A program made the position numbers and the translations under genes. Shown here one piece after another: positions 41,103 through 50,155 of a stretch of DNA of 64,000 bases. Under the pieces are notes generated by a model. It had not been told where the DNA came from. It saw only the letters and a list, made by a program, of their open reading frames with translations, and did not search any database. The stretch lies in NCBI GenBank assembly GCA_949293165.1, contig CASFCW010000001.1, positions 1 to 64,000 on the forward strand, written 5' to 3'. The stretch's first letter is position 1, and each line of letters opens with the position of its first letter. The stretch is from an uncultured bacterium. Lineage in GTDB: Bacteria; Bacillota; Clostridia; Oscillospirales; Oscillospiraceae.

Positions 41103-42602
41103 TTAGGGCAGGTAGGACAGGGGGTTAACCGCCGTACCGTTGATACGGATCTCAAAGTGGCAGTGGGGCCCGGTGGAGCGGCCTGTGCTGCCGGCCTTGG
41201 CGACCTGCTGGCCCTTATAGACCTTGTCACCCACAGATACCAGCAGGGAGGAGTTGTGCCCGTAGTAGGTCTGTGCCCCATTGTCGTGGGTAATCACCAC
41301 CAGATAGCCGTAGGAGCCGCTGTAGCCGGAGAAGGTGACCGTACCTCCGTCCGCGGCGTAGACGGGGGTGCCCAAAGGCACGGCGATGTCCAGGCCGGAG
41401 TGGTAGCTGTAGCTGCCGAAGATATACCGGGTACCGAAGTAGGAGGTAATGGTGCCGGTGGTGGGCCAGCGATAGCTGCCGGTGGAGGCGGTCTTGGGCT
41501 TTTCCTTGGTGCCCACCGCCTTCACGGTGGTGGTGGGTTCCCGCAGGGTGGTGGTGGAATGAATCTCCCGGTCGGTCTCCTGGCCGTTTTGATAGGTAAT
41601 GGTGGCGGACACCTGCTCCTCACCCTCCACACCCTGAACCAGGATCTTGCTGCTCCCAATGTACATGGAGGAGTCATCCCGGGTCTCCACAGGGCACTCG
41701 ATGGACTGGGTATAGATCACGTCCTCCACCGTTTTCACAGACAGGACAGGGATCAGCTCCTTCACATTGAGGACATCCCCAATCATCAGCCGGTTGATAT
41801 CCACCCCGGGATTCAGCTCCGCCAGCTCGCTGGAGGACATGTTGTTGTCGTAGGCAATGCCGTTGAAGGTGTCCCCCTCCACCACGGTGTAGGTGGTGGA
41901 GCCGCTGCTGCTGGCCAGCAGCGCCTGTTCCATCTCGCTGACCGTCATAATCTGATCCGCCTGATAGACCGGCGCAATCTCCAGCTGGTTGACAAATTCC
42001 ACCGATACGGTGTTTTCCGTCACATAGCGCTGCTTCAGGTTTTCCAGCAGCTGGTTCAGGGCGTCCAGATCCTTGACCACCCCTACCGCCTTTCCATCAA
42101 CCAGCACCTGATATTTTCTCAGCTCGCCGCTGATCTCGTCCAGCTGGCTGTAGAAAAAGTTGGCCAGATTCTCCTCTGAGGTCAGGTCTGAACGGAGGCT
42201 GACCACAAAATCATATTCAATATCGCTGTCCACATGGTATTCGTAGCCCAGGATGGCGCTGCCCTCCTGCTCCACGCTTCGGATGGCCTGCTCCACCACG
42301 GACTCGTCGGCCACCACAGCCACCGTCTCCCCATCCACGGTGATGGCATAGCTGGGGGAGTACAGGGTGGTCAGCGTCAGGGCTACGGCCAGAGCGCCCG
42401 CTCCGGCCAAGTAAGTGATGGGCCCGGTCGCCCGGTTGCCGGACACCACCCCGTGCACCGCGTGGACCATCCGCCGCACGTGAATGCGGCTCCACTCTTT
42501 GGCCGTGGCAGCAAACCGGGCCGCCGGCTCTCTCCAGGGCATATTCGCCAAACAGGACAGGAGGGCTTCCACGCCCTTATTCTCGTTGCGTTCCTGTGCC
42601 AT
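41103..42602 (-). CDS. LysM-G5-M23 cell-wall endopeptidase
   Basis: A 499-residue exported peptidoglycan hydrolase. A cytoplasmic N terminus (about 60 residues) and one membrane helix (63-85, ITYLAGAGALAVALTLTTL) are followed by an unknown 130-residue region, a LysM motif (TTYTVVEGDTFNGIAYDNN, about 240-285), a G5 domain (about 290-375) and a C-terminal M23 metallopeptidase (about 385-499). The Zn ligands are in HSGLDIAVP (HxxxD) and HCHFEIR (HxH). It should cut peptide cross-links. The promoter carries a WalR-type box, which would place it under WalKR cell-wall control. Confidence 0.93.
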   Translation of the reverse strand: MAQERNENKGVEALLSCLANMPWREPAARFAATAKEWSRIHVRRMVHAVHGVVSGNRATGPITYLAGAGALAVALTLTTLYSPSYAITVDGETVAVVADESVVEQAIRSVEQEGSAILGYEYHVDSDIEYDFVVSLRSDLTSEENLANFFYSQLDEISGELRKYQVLVDGKAVGVVKDLDALNQLLENLKQRYVTENTVSVEFVNQLEIAPVYQADQIMTVSEMEQALLASSSGSTTYTVVEGDTFNGIAYDNNMSSSELAELNPGVDINRLMIGDVLNVKELIPVLSVKTVEDVIYTQSIECPVETRDDSSMYIGSSKILVQGVEGEEQVSATITYQNGQETDREIHSTTTLREPTTTVKAVGTKEKPKTASTGSYRWPTTGTITSYFGTRYIFGSYSYHSGLDIAVPLGTPVYAADGGTVTFSGYSGSYGYLVVITHDNGAQTYYGHNSSLLVSVGDKVYKGQQVAKAGSTGRSTGPHCHFEIRINGTAVNPLSYLP

Positions 42603-42660
42603 GCTGTTCCTTCCTCCGCTGTTTCTTCTCCATTAAAAATGACAGAACGGAAAAGAAATG

Positions 42661-42677
42661 ATTACAATTCGGTTACA
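42661..42677 (-). promoter_or_regulatory. WalR-type binding site of the M23 gene
   Basis: On the minus strand TGTAAC-CGAAT-TGTAAT fits the WalR (YycF) consensus TGTWAH-N5-TGTWAH without mismatch. It lies at the predicted transcription start. In Bacillus, sites at the start often repress, and upstream sites activate, so repression is slightly favoured here. Confidence 0.65.
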
Positions 42678-42683
42678 AACGTA

Positions 42684-42712
42684 ACTATACACGGAAAGGC
42701 CGCCGCCGTCAA
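42684..42712 (-). promoter_or_regulatory. Promoter of the M23 peptidase gene
   Basis: On the minus strand TTGACG (42707-42712), a 17-nt spacer and TATAGT (42684-42689). Confidence 0.8.
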
Positions 42713-42793
42713 TACTCTTTTCGGGAAATGATGCAAAAAAGCTGATAAATAAAACATTCTCTCCTTTTTCCCCTGCATTTTCCCTATCAAATG

Positions 42794-42838
42794 AAAATTT
42801 CCCCGCCGACGCCCGGTGAGGAACAGGCGCCGGCGGGG
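42794..42838 (-). terminator. Terminator of the importer operon
   Basis: CCCCGCCG-x-CGCC and its complement (42801-42813 with 42826-42838, one internal mismatch), then AAATTTTC on the minus strand. The T-run is modest. Confidence 0.65.
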
Positions 42839-42880
42839 GAGAAGGGAACCGTTCCTGGAACGGGACTGGCACAGTATCCC

Positions 42881-43660
42881 TTAATCCAGGTTAGGTGCAA
42901 AGCAGGCTTTCCGATGAATTTCCTCGATGTATCGTACCTTCAGGGGGAGCTTATACATCCGGGACAGGCGCTCCTCGGTCATGGTTTCCTCCACGGAGCC
43001 GAAGGTCATCCCGCCGTCATAGTCCAGCATTCCCACCCGGCTGCCAAGCATAATCACGTGGTCGGGGGTGTGGGTGGTCAGAATCAGGGCAAAGCCCTCC
43101 TCCGACAGGCGGCGGATCATGTTCACCGTGCGGATCTGGTTCCCATAGTCCAGGTGGGAGGTGGGCTCGTCCAGCAGGATGAGCTTGGGCCGCTGAACCA
43201 GCACCCGGGCAATGGTCACCTGCTGGCGCTCGCCGCCGCTGATCTGTGTGTAGGGCTTATGGGCCAGCCGCTGGATGCCCAGCCGTTCCAGCGCCTCCTC
43301 CGCCATGTCATAGTCCTCCTGGCTGGGCTTGGAGAACAGGCCGATATAGGGCGCCCGGCCCATCACCACAAAGTCCCGCACCGTGTAGTCATAGGCGGGG
43401 TGGTGGGACTGGGGGACGTAGCCCACGACCCGGGCGATTTCTTCCACCCCCATCCGCTCCATCGGGACGCCCTCCAGCAAGATTTGGCCGGACTGGGGCC
43501 GGAGCAGATTGGCGATGCAGTTGAGCAGCGTGCTTTTGCCCGCCCCGTTGGGCCCCAGGATGGACAAAATCTCCCCCTCCTGGATACCGAAGGACACGTC
43601 ATGAAAAATGGTGCGCCCGGTCTTGTACCGGTAGGATAAATCTTTCACTTCCAGTATCAT
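42881..43660 (-). CDS. ABC transporter ATP-binding protein, FecE/FepC type
   Basis: A 259-residue ATPase of siderophore/cobalamin/haem-type importers. It has Walker A GPNGAGKST (about residue 37), the Q-loop region VGYVPQSHHPAYDYTV, the ABC signature ISGGERQQV, Walker B LILLDEPTSHLD and the H-loop LTTHTPDH. It overlaps the permease gene in ATGA, so translation is coupled. It is the last gene of the operon that begins with the methyltransferase. The substrate is not evident. Confidence 0.95.
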   Translation of the reverse strand: MILEVKDLSYRYKTGRTIFHDVSFGIQEGEILSILGPNGAGKSTLLNCIANLLRPQSGQILLEGVPMERMGVEEIARVVGYVPQSHHPAYDYTVRDFVVMGRAPYIGLFSKPSQEDYDMAEEALERLGIQRLAHKPYTQISGGERQQVTIARVLVQRPKLILLDEPTSHLDYGNQIRTVNMIRRLSEEGFALILTTHTPDHVIMLGSRVGMLDYDGGMTFGSVEETMTEERLSRMYKLPLKVRYIEEIHRKACFAPNLD

Positions 43661-44700
43661 CGCAAGGTGTTCCTTTGTCGAAAGAGTAGGTAGAAGTAGA
43701 AGGGGGCGCCGATGATGCCGGTAATGATGCTGATAGGCAGCTCGGCGGCGGTCAGGGTCCTGGCCACCAGGTCAATCCAGATCATAAAGGCGGCCCCCAG
43801 CAGCACAGCCACCGGAAGCATTTTCCGGTTGTCCGGCCCCGTCATCATCCGTCCCAAATGGGGCACCACCAGCCCAATCCATCCGATGGTGCCGGCGATG
43901 CACACAGAGCTGGCCGTGAGTATGGTGGCGCAGACGATGACCATAGCCCTGCTCTTTTTAATATCCACCCCCAGGGTCTTGGCCTCCTGCTCTCCCAGAG
44001 AGAGGACATTCAGTCGGAACCGCATCAAAAGCAGCAGGATTCCAGCCGCCAGGATAAAGGGACCGATGGCCGCCAGATCCACCATCTGCACATCCGCCAG
44101 GGAACCCATGGCCCAGTAGGTCATTTGCGCCAGGGCGGTGTCAGGATCGGCAAAATAGCGGATAATGCCCATAATGGAGGACATCAGGCCGCCCACAATG
44201 ACGCCGGACAGCACCAGCATGACCGTAGACTGACTGCCCAGCAGCTTGGGGATTGCCGTGGTCAGGGTTACGGCGGCGATTCCTCCCAGGAAGGCCCAAA
44301 CCTGAATGGTGACCGAGCTCAGGCTAAGGGTAATAGCCAGGGAGGCGCCGATACACGCACCGGAGGAAACTCCCAGCAGGTCCGGCGAGACCATGGGGTT
44401 TTTAAACATGCTCTGGTACGATGCACCGGATAGGGCCAAGGCTGCGCCGATGAGGGCGGCGGCCAGGGTGCGGGGCAGACGCAGACGCATGACCACAGAG
44501 TCCTGGGTGCTGTCCCAGGTCTGCTCTATGGGAACGACCTTTGACAGGAGAATTTTCAGTGCCTCTCCCACGCTCATGCCGTACCGTCCCAGGGTTAGGG
44601 AAGCCATAACCGAGCAGAGCAGGATCACCAGAAGCACCACCAGCATCAGGCGATACTGCCTGCTGCCGGCATCCAACACAATGGGCTTTTTTCCCCTCAT
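43657..44700 (-). CDS. FecCD-family ABC transporter permease
   Basis: A 347-residue integral membrane permease of the BtuC/FecCD family, with about ten hydrophobic segments and the family sequences LRLPRTLAAALIGAALALSG, SYQSMFKNPMVSPDLLGVSSGA and FIGLVVPHLGR-like GWIGLVVPHLGRMMTGPDNR. A single permease gene means that it works as a homodimer. It begins 3 bases after the stop of the binding-protein gene and overlaps the ATPase gene. Confidence 0.95.
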   Translation of the reverse strand: MRGKKPIVLDAGSRQYRLMLVVLLVILLCSVMASLTLGRYGMSVGEALKILLSKVVPIEQTWDSTQDSVVMRLRLPRTLAAALIGAALALSGASYQSMFKNPMVSPDLLGVSSGACIGASLAITLSLSSVTIQVWAFLGGIAAVTLTTAIPKLLGSQSTVMLVLSGVIVGGLMSSIMGIIRYFADPDTALAQMTYWAMGSLADVQMVDLAAIGPFILAAGILLLLMRFRLNVLSLGEQEAKTLGVDIKKSRAMVIVCATILTASSVCIAGTIGWIGLVVPHLGRMMTGPDNRKMLPVAVLLGAAFMIWIDLVARTLTAAELPISIITGIIGAPFYFYLLFRQRNTLR

Positions 44701-44703
44701 AGC

Positions 44704-45810
44704 TTAACCTTCGTAATCAATTTCACCCTCCGGGGTGAGACCGGCCAGAATATAGCCCGCCTGCTCCTCCGTCAGCTCAACACCTACGAAGTCCTGATAG
44801 AACTCCTGCACCTTCTGCTCCATGTCCACATCCACCAGGTCGGGATGGAGGGTCTGGGCCGCCCAGAGGATCTGCAGGGCACTCTCCAGGCTGTAGCGAT
44901 CCCAGGGGAAGAGACCCATGGGGTTGGTATAAACCCGGCCCTCCTTGACAGCGGTAATGTCCTGCCAGGCCGGATCAGCCATCAAGTCATCGTACAGTTT
45001 GTGCTGGGCCGGGCCACCGATAATCACCACGTCGGGATCGAGGGCCAGCACCTCCTCAGCCTGGGCCTGGGAGCCCTCCAGATTCAGCATATCGGAGGCG
45101 AAAACACCGCCGGCATAGTTGACCCACTCGCCCACGATGGTGTTGGCGCCGTATGTGGTATACAGACCGCCGTCGGTCATTCCCTGGATGTAGTAAACAA
45201 GGGGTTTGTCCTCCTCAGACAGTCCGCTCAGGGCCTCGTCCACCACAGCCAGGTTTTCGTCCAGGAGCGCGCACCAATCCTCCGCCTTCTGGACATACTC
45301 ACCGCCCAGGATTTCACCCAGGAGGGTCACGCCCTCCCGCATGGATCCATAGTCGTTATACATCAGATACATAGCGGGCAAACCGGCGTTATTCAATGCC
45401 TCCGCTGTATCAGGACTGGGGCAGATGATCACGTCCGGATTCATCATCAGCAGCTCTTCGGCATTTTCTGTGGCAGTGGCCACATTCACGATATCAGGGT
45501 ACACGAAGTTGGCCCAAGGCAGCTCCTTGGTATAATCCATGGTTCCCACCAACAGATCCCCGGCACCCAGGGCCAGCATGGCGGAATTGGAAGACGGCCA
45601 CAGATTGACCACCGACTTCACCTCAGCAGGAAGGGTTACCTCTGTTCCGCCCATATCAGTGACCACCCGGGTCTCAGCTCCTGTCTGCTGGCTGGTGCTG
45701 CTGTCCTGGCTTCCCTGCTGTGCGCTGCTCGCGTCAGGAGTTCCTCCGCATCCAGCCAGCAGGGCGGCGGCCAGAGCTGCGGTCGTCATCGCCGCAATTG
45801 TCTTTTTCAT
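44704..45810 (-). CDS. FecB/BtuF-type substrate-binding lipoprotein
   Basis: A 368-residue binding protein. The signal peptide ends in the lipobox LLAGC (Cys21). The mature part is the two-lobe, helix-linked class III fold: VTDMGGTEVTLPAEVKSVV, NPDVIICPSPDTA, DPDVVIIGGP and GRVYTNPMGLFPWDRYSLES. This family binds siderophores, haem, corrinoids, or in some cases molybdate/tungstate; the ligand cannot be chosen from sequence. GGAGG precedes the ATG. It lies between the methyltransferase and the permease. Confidence 0.93.
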   Translation of the reverse strand: MKKTIAAMTTAALAAALLAGCGGTPDASSAQQGSQDSSTSQQTGAETRVVTDMGGTEVTLPAEVKSVVNLWPSSNSAMLALGAGDLLVGTMDYTKELPWANFVYPDIVNVATATENAEELLMMNPDVIICPSPDTAEALNNAGLPAMYLMYNDYGSMREGVTLLGEILGGEYVQKAEDWCALLDENLAVVDEALSGLSEEDKPLVYYIQGMTDGGLYTTYGANTIVGEWVNYAGGVFASDMLNLEGSQAQAEEVLALDPDVVIIGGPAQHKLYDDLMADPAWQDITAVKEGRVYTNPMGLFPWDRYSLESALQILWAAQTLHPDLVDVDMEQKVQEFYQDFVGVELTEEQAGYILAGLTPEGEIDYEG

Positions 45811-45842
45811 TGTTCTTCCTCCTCTGTTATTTCTCGTTGGTC

Positions 45843-46685
45843 TTATCCCTCAAGGTTGGATCTCACATCCCACCACATCAGGTATGTGCGGGTTTTCATC
45901 TCAAACCGGTACCCATCCGGGGTCTCCGTCAGAAATTGATCCACATTTTCCCGGAAGCGATCCACTTTTTCCGTGGGCAGCGAACGCAGACGGCTTAGCT
46001 GGGTATAGGCCTCTTCCCGGGTGGAGAAGGTCTTTCGGAACCCGTCCGGGAGCACCAGAATATTGGGCTCATAGCCCAGATCATAAGCAATATTGTACTG
46101 GATGTTATAGCTCACCCGGCGATCATCCGGCATCATTTTGGGACGGTCCGAGGTCCCTTCAAACAGCCGATCCAGCAATTCCGGAATGGAAGGACCGTTG
46201 GCCCAGCACATGGTAACGGCATATTTGTTGGCAAAGGAGCTAAGCTTCTTCAGATCATACATACCCACGGAACGGGAAGCGACCACAATGTCGTGTTTTT
46301 CCAGGTTTTCACCGGGCACCGCCTCCATCCAGTCCAGGTACCGGGTCTCCACGTTGATTACCCCGGCCTTCCGGGCGTTTTCCCGGCAATGGGCCAGCAT
46401 GGGCTGGGAGCTGTCGATCCCCGTCACACGTCTCGCCCGCCGGGCCAGCGGCACCGCCACCCGGCCAGGCCCGCAGCCCACGTCCAGGACGCTGTCCTCC
46501 GGTGAGATGGGCAGGTGGGACAGGATCTCCTGGGTGTACTCCGCCTCCATCTTCGCCATCTGATCGTACATGTCCGCACTGTCGTCCCAGATGGACGTTT
46601 TTCGTTCCTCCCCTTTGGGCGGTCTGGGCGGGTGAGACAACTCCATCAGGGCTTTCCAGTTAATTAACGGCTGCTTCAAGTTCAT
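45843..46685 (-). CDS. Class I SAM-dependent methyltransferase at the head of the importer operon
   Basis: A 280-residue soluble protein with a Rossmann-type methyltransferase core: motif I VLDVGCGPGRVAVPLA (about residues 66-81), motif II GIDSSQPML, and HDIVVASRSVG in the motif IV position. The last 130 residues are not characteristic. The substrate is unknown; modification of the imported ligand is one guess. The start is uncertain: the ATG at 46685 lies too close to GAGGAG, while the TTG at 46679 has a spacing of 7. It is preceded by a 265-nt leader with a terminator, so the operon is probably riboregulated. Confidence 0.82.
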   Translation of the reverse strand: MNLKQPLINWKALMELSHPPRPPKGEERKTSIWDDSADMYDQMAKMEAEYTQEILSHLPISPEDSVLDVGCGPGRVAVPLARRARRVTGIDSSQPMLAHCRENARKAGVINVETRYLDWMEAVPGENLEKHDIVVASRSVGMYDLKKLSSFANKYAVTMCWANGPSIPELLDRLFEGTSDRPKMMPDDRRVSYNIQYNIAYDLGYEPNILVLPDGFRKTFSTREEAYTQLSRLRSLPTEKVDRFRENVDQFLTETPDGYRFEMKTRTYLMWWDVRSNLEG

Positions 46686-46951
46686 TCTCCTCTCTGCACA
46701 TCATAAAAAAAGGCTCGTCCCGTGGACGAGCCTTTGAAAAACAACCAAAACCGCGCCTGTACCTGGTACAGACGTCTGCCGCTTGCCTTCCAATTTCATC
46801 TTCTCAACCACGGAAAGCACAGCCGTTTCCCGCTATACTCTAACGTTCTGAACCCCATATCCAACGACTTAGGGGAGCAGAATCGAAGAAATCAGAATGT
46901 CTTTATTCTATTTTCCGGGAAATCTCCAAGGAGTATCTCCATACAGATTTC
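46686..46951 (-). ncRNA. Terminator-containing leader of the methyltransferase-importer operon (riboswitch candidate)
   Basis: About 265 nt lie between the predicted transcription start (about 46951) and the first gene. The leader can fold into GAAATCT...AGATTTC with an inner GGAG...CTCC, a CTGTAC-CAG-GTACAG hairpin (46757-46771 region) and ends in an intrinsic terminator (46709-46735). It is AT-richer than its neighbours. I could not match it to the B12, FMN, TPP, SAM, Moco, NiCo or Mn motifs I know. Two weak open frames here have no ribosome-binding site. Confidence 0.5.
46704..46735 (-). terminator. Intrinsic terminator in front of the methyltransferase gene
   Basis: A 12-bp perfect stem AAAGGCTCGTCC / GGACGAGCCTTT (46709-46720, 46724-46735) with T7 on the minus strand, ending about 20 bases before the start codon. 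A terminator placed here is the hallmark of attenuation. Confidence 0.85.
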
Positions 46952-46957
46952 CCGATC

Positions 46958-46986
46958 ATTATACATTTTTCCATGCTATGCATCAA
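46958..46986 (-). promoter_or_regulatory. Promoter of the methyltransferase-importer operon
   Basis: On the minus strand TTGATG (46981-46986), a 17-nt spacer and a consensus TATAAT (46958-46963) with TG directly before it. Confidence 0.75.
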
Positions 46987-47031
46987 GTGGTACTTTTGTT
47001 TATAATATGTAGAATTGTTGGTTTTCTCCAT

Positions 47032-47061
47032 AAAAATGGAGGAGGCACTTCTGCCTCCTCC
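47032..47061 (-). terminator. Terminator of the SLH-CAP gene
   Basis: A 10-bp perfect stem GGAGGAGGCA / TGCCTCCTCC with loop CTTC (47038-47061), followed on the minus strand by ATTTTTA. Confidence 0.88.
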
Positions 47062-47095
47062 GTAATGCAACAAAATTCGTACCTTCCGCCGTGAT

Positions 47096-48154
47096 TTAAT
47101 AGGAAATGACGCAAAGCGTCCAATAATATCCGTCGCCGGATCCCGCGGCAAAGCCTACTCCCGCCGCATCATATTCCCCAAGAATCACGTCCCGGTATTC
47201 CGGCGACGCCATCCACCCGTTGATGACCGACTCAGGGGAGGGGTAGCCGGCCGCGATTGTTTCCTGGCCATCGGAGAAGGAAATGCCAGCCGCCTCCATC
47301 CGCTGCTCCGCCGTCTGCCCGTCAGGATTTGTATGGGAGTAGAAGGACCTGTCCCGCATATCCTCGCTGTGGGCCCGGGCCACGGAGACAAGGCCCATGT
47401 TGTACTCCAGGGGCTTGCAGCCATTTTCCTCCCGCACCTGGTTTATCAGGCGCAGCGTCCGGTTTTCCCAGTCGTTTTCATTGCTGACGGTGTTCTGCGC
47501 CAGCAGATTGTATTCGCTGATGGTCTCCTGCAGGCGGTACATCACCGCACAGGCCTGGGCCCGGGTTACAGTCTGGTTCCCCGAAAAGGCGCCGGTCTCG
47601 TCCACGCCGGACAGGCAGCCCATGGCGTACATGGCCACCACCGCTTCCACATATCGGGCGGGGATGGATTGGAGATCGCTGATTTCACCCTGCGCCTTGG
47701 CTATCTGGGCCCAGTTCCCCACGGAGATTCCCTGGGCTTTCAGGGTCTGGTACATCACCAGCGCCATATCATACCGGTTCAGCGGAGCGGTCACCGCCTG
47801 GGTGTCCCACCCACCGTCTGTCCGCTGCATATCCAAACCCTGGAGAATCCCGCAGGCATCCAGCTTGGCAAGATAACCCTCCCACCAGGCGGAGTCTGTG
47901 CTGCCGTTGTAGTAGCCCCCATAGAAGGCGTTGACAATCATCACGGAAAACTCCGCCATAGATACGCTGCGGTCAGGCAGGAACAACCCGTCCCCAACGC
48001 CGCTGACAATCCCCTGGCCGGACATGGACTGGACGTAGGGATAGGCCCAATGCCCCTCCGGCACATCCAGGAAGGAGGAGGGGGCCGCCCCGGCCGGGAG
48101 GGCCAGCGACAGCACCAGGACCAGCGCTCCCGCCCTGGCACACCATTTTTTCAC
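47096..48154 (-). CDS. Secreted SLH-domain protein with C-terminal CAP (SCP/YkwD) domain
   Basis: A 352-residue exported protein. The signal peptide (1-23, ending PAGAAP) is followed by three SLH repeats (about 27-70, 75-135, 145-205), with FLDVPEGHWAYPYVQSMSGQGIVSGVG at the start and YVEAVVAMYAMGCLSGVD in the third. A CAP domain follows (about 225-352: LRLINQVREENGCKPLEYN, ARAHSEDMRDRSFYSHTNPDG, VINGWMASPEYRDVIL). CAP domains of bacteria have no agreed activity. The start is GTG at 48154 after AAGGAGG. It lies 36 bases after typA, so it may be cotranscribed with it, and ends at its own terminator. Confidence 0.9.
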   Translation of the reverse strand: MKKWCARAGALVLVLSLALPAGAAPSSFLDVPEGHWAYPYVQSMSGQGIVSGVGDGLFLPDRSVSMAEFSVMIVNAFYGGYYNGSTDSAWWEGYLAKLDACGILQGLDMQRTDGGWDTQAVTAPLNRYDMALVMYQTLKAQGISVGNWAQIAKAQGEISDLQSIPARYVEAVVAMYAMGCLSGVDETGAFSGNQTVTRAQACAVMYRLQETISEYNLLAQNTVSNENDWENRTLRLINQVREENGCKPLEYNMGLVSVARAHSEDMRDRSFYSHTNPDGQTAEQRMEAAGISFSDGQETIAAGYPSPESVINGWMASPEYRDVILGEYDAAGVGFAAGSGDGYYWTLCVISY

Positions 48155-48190
48155 GGTCGTTCCTCCTTTCCAGTCATGTGGCTGCTTTTT

Positions 48191-50020
48191 TTACTTCTGT
48201 CCGCCCTTCAGCGCCTTCATCCGGTCGCCGTGGTCCAGAATCCGCTTTCTCAGGCGGAGATTCTCCGGGGTACACTCCAGCAGCTCGTCGTCAGCCAGGA
48301 ACTCCAGGCACTGCTCCAAGGACATCTTCTTGGGGGTCACCAGGCGCAGGGCGTCGTCAGAGCCGGAGGCCCGCATGTTGGTCAGCTGCTTCTTCTTGCA
48401 CACGTTGACGGAGATGTCCTCCGCCTTGGGGGTCTCACCCACGATCATGCCGGCGTACACCGGGGTACCGGCGCCAATGAACAGGGTGCCCCGCTCCTGG
48501 GCGTTGAACAGGCCGTAGGTCACCGCCTCGCCGGTTTCAAAGGCTACCAGGGAGCCGGTATTCCGGCGCTGGATCTCGCCCTTCACCGGTGCATAGCTGT
48601 CAAAAATGGACGCCATGATGCCCTCGCCCTTGGTGTCGGTCAAAAACTCGTTCCGATATCCAAACAGGCCGCGGGCGGGCACCAGAAACTCCAGCTTCAT
48701 CCGCTCGCCCACCGGGTTCATCTCCAGCAGGTCGCCCTTCCGGGCGCCGATCTTCTCCATCACCGCGCCCACGCAGTCGGCGGGCACATCCACCACAAGC
48801 CGCTCAATGGGCTCGCACTTCACGCCGTCCACCTCCTGGTACAGCACACGGGGAGGGGAGACCTGGAACTCATAGCCCTCCCGGCGCATGGTCTCCATCA
48901 GGATGGACAGGGACATCTCGCCCCGGCCGGCCACGTTGAAGGAGTCGGTGGAGTTCTCCATCTCAGACACCCGCAGGGACACATCCTTCAGGGTTTCCCG
49001 GAACAGGCGGTCTCTCAGCTGGCGGGAGGTGACGAACTTGCCCTCCCGCCCGGCAAAGGGGGAGTCGTTGACAGAGAAGGTCATCTCAATGGTGGGGGCG
49101 GAGATTTTGACAAACTCCATAGGCTCCACACAGTCAGGGGCGCAGATGGTGTCGCCGATGGTTACCTCGCCGATGCCGCTGAGGGCGATGATGTTGCCGG
49201 CGGAGGCTTCCTGCACCGGCACCTTGCCCAGGCCGTCAAACTCGTACAGGGCGGTGGCCTTGGCCTTCTGGGGGGCGGCGTCGGGATCATGGTAGTTGCA
49301 CACCACAATTTCCTGGTTCTGCTTGATAGTGCCCCGCTCAATCCGGCCGATGGCAATACGACCCACAAATTCGCTGTAGTCGATGGAGGAAACCAGCATC
49401 TGGAAGGGCTGGTCCACCTCGGCCTCGGGGCCGGGGATGTAGTCCACAATGGTTTCAAACAGGGGCTTCAGGTCGGTGCCCGCAACCTCGGGGGAGTAGG
49501 AGGCGGTACCCTGGCGGCCGGAGCAGAACAGGGTGGGGGACTCAAACTGCTCGTCGGTGGCATTGAGGTCCAGCAGCAGCTCCAGCACCTCGTCGCACAC
49601 CTCATGGATGCGCTGGTCGGGCCGGTCAATCTTATTGACCACCACAATGACCTTATGGCCCATCTCCAGCGCCTTGGACAGCACAAACCGGGTCTGGGGC
49701 ATGGGGCCCTCGGCAGCGTCCACCAGCAGAATGACGCCGTTGACCATCTTCAGAATCCGCTCCACCTCGCCGCCGAAGTCGGCGTGGCCCGGGGTATCCA
49801 CAATGTTGATCTTCACGTCCTTGTACCACACGGCGGTATTCTTGGCCAGAATGGTAATGCCGCGCTCCCGCTCCAGGTCGTTGGAGTCCATCACCCGCTC
49901 CACCACAGCCTGGTTCTCCCGGTAGACGCCGGACTGCTTGAGCATCTCGTCCACCAGAGTGGTCTTGCCGTGATCTACGTGAGCGATAATGGCCACGTTC
50001 CTCAGCTTCTCATTTTGCAT
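48191..50020 (-). CDS. typA: Ribosome-associated GTPase TypA/BipA
   Basis: Translational GTPase needed for assembly or function of ribosomes under stress and cold. The 609-residue product has AHVDHGKTTLVDEML (G1), RGITILAKN, DTPGHADFGGEVER (G3), NKIDRPD (G4) and the C-terminal TypA-specific domain. The ATG at 50020 follows GGGAGGAAG. It has its own promoter with a TATAAT -10 element. An SLH-CAP gene follows closely downstream. Confidence 0.97.
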   Translation of the reverse strand: MQNEKLRNVAIIAHVDHGKTTLVDEMLKQSGVYRENQAVVERVMDSNDLERERGITILAKNTAVWYKDVKINIVDTPGHADFGGEVERILKMVNGVILLVDAAEGPMPQTRFVLSKALEMGHKVIVVVNKIDRPDQRIHEVCDEVLELLLDLNATDEQFESPTLFCSGRQGTASYSPEVAGTDLKPLFETIVDYIPGPEAEVDQPFQMLVSSIDYSEFVGRIAIGRIERGTIKQNQEIVVCNYHDPDAAPQKAKATALYEFDGLGKVPVQEASAGNIIALSGIGEVTIGDTICAPDCVEPMEFVKISAPTIEMTFSVNDSPFAGREGKFVTSRQLRDRLFRETLKDVSLRVSEMENSTDSFNVAGRGEMSLSILMETMRREGYEFQVSPPRVLYQEVDGVKCEPIERLVVDVPADCVGAVMEKIGARKGDLLEMNPVGERMKLEFLVPARGLFGYRNEFLTDTKGEGIMASIFDSYAPVKGEIQRRNTGSLVAFETGEAVTYGLFNAQERGTLFIGAGTPVYAGMIVGETPKAEDISVNVCKKKQLTNMRASGSDDALRLVTPKKMSLEQCLEFLADDELLECTPENLRLRKRILDHGDRMKALKGGQK

Positions 50021-50126
50021 AGTGTGCTTCCTCCCGTATGAATCCATGCCGCGCCCCGCCCGCTCCATCAGGCGAAGCCCAGCCAAATGTATCCAGAATC
50101 CAGGCTTTTCAAGCCCGTGACAGGAT

Positions 50127-50155
50127 ATTATACCCCTGTTTTTCAGGAAAGGCAA
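50127..50155 (-). promoter_or_regulatory. Promoter of typA
   Basis: On the minus strand TTGCCT (50150-50155), a 17-nt spacer and consensus TATAAT (50127-50132), about 100 bases before the start codon. Confidence 0.75.

Noticed and set aside
46741..46900. Assignment of the importer leader to the cobalamin, Moco or NiCo riboswitch class
   Set aside because: The conserved boxes of these classes, as far as I recall them, are not present. A covariance search would be needed.
46722..47012. Open frame of 96 residues (plus strand) in the importer leader region
   Set aside because: No ribosome-binding site, and it covers the terminator, leader and promoter of the minus-strand operon.
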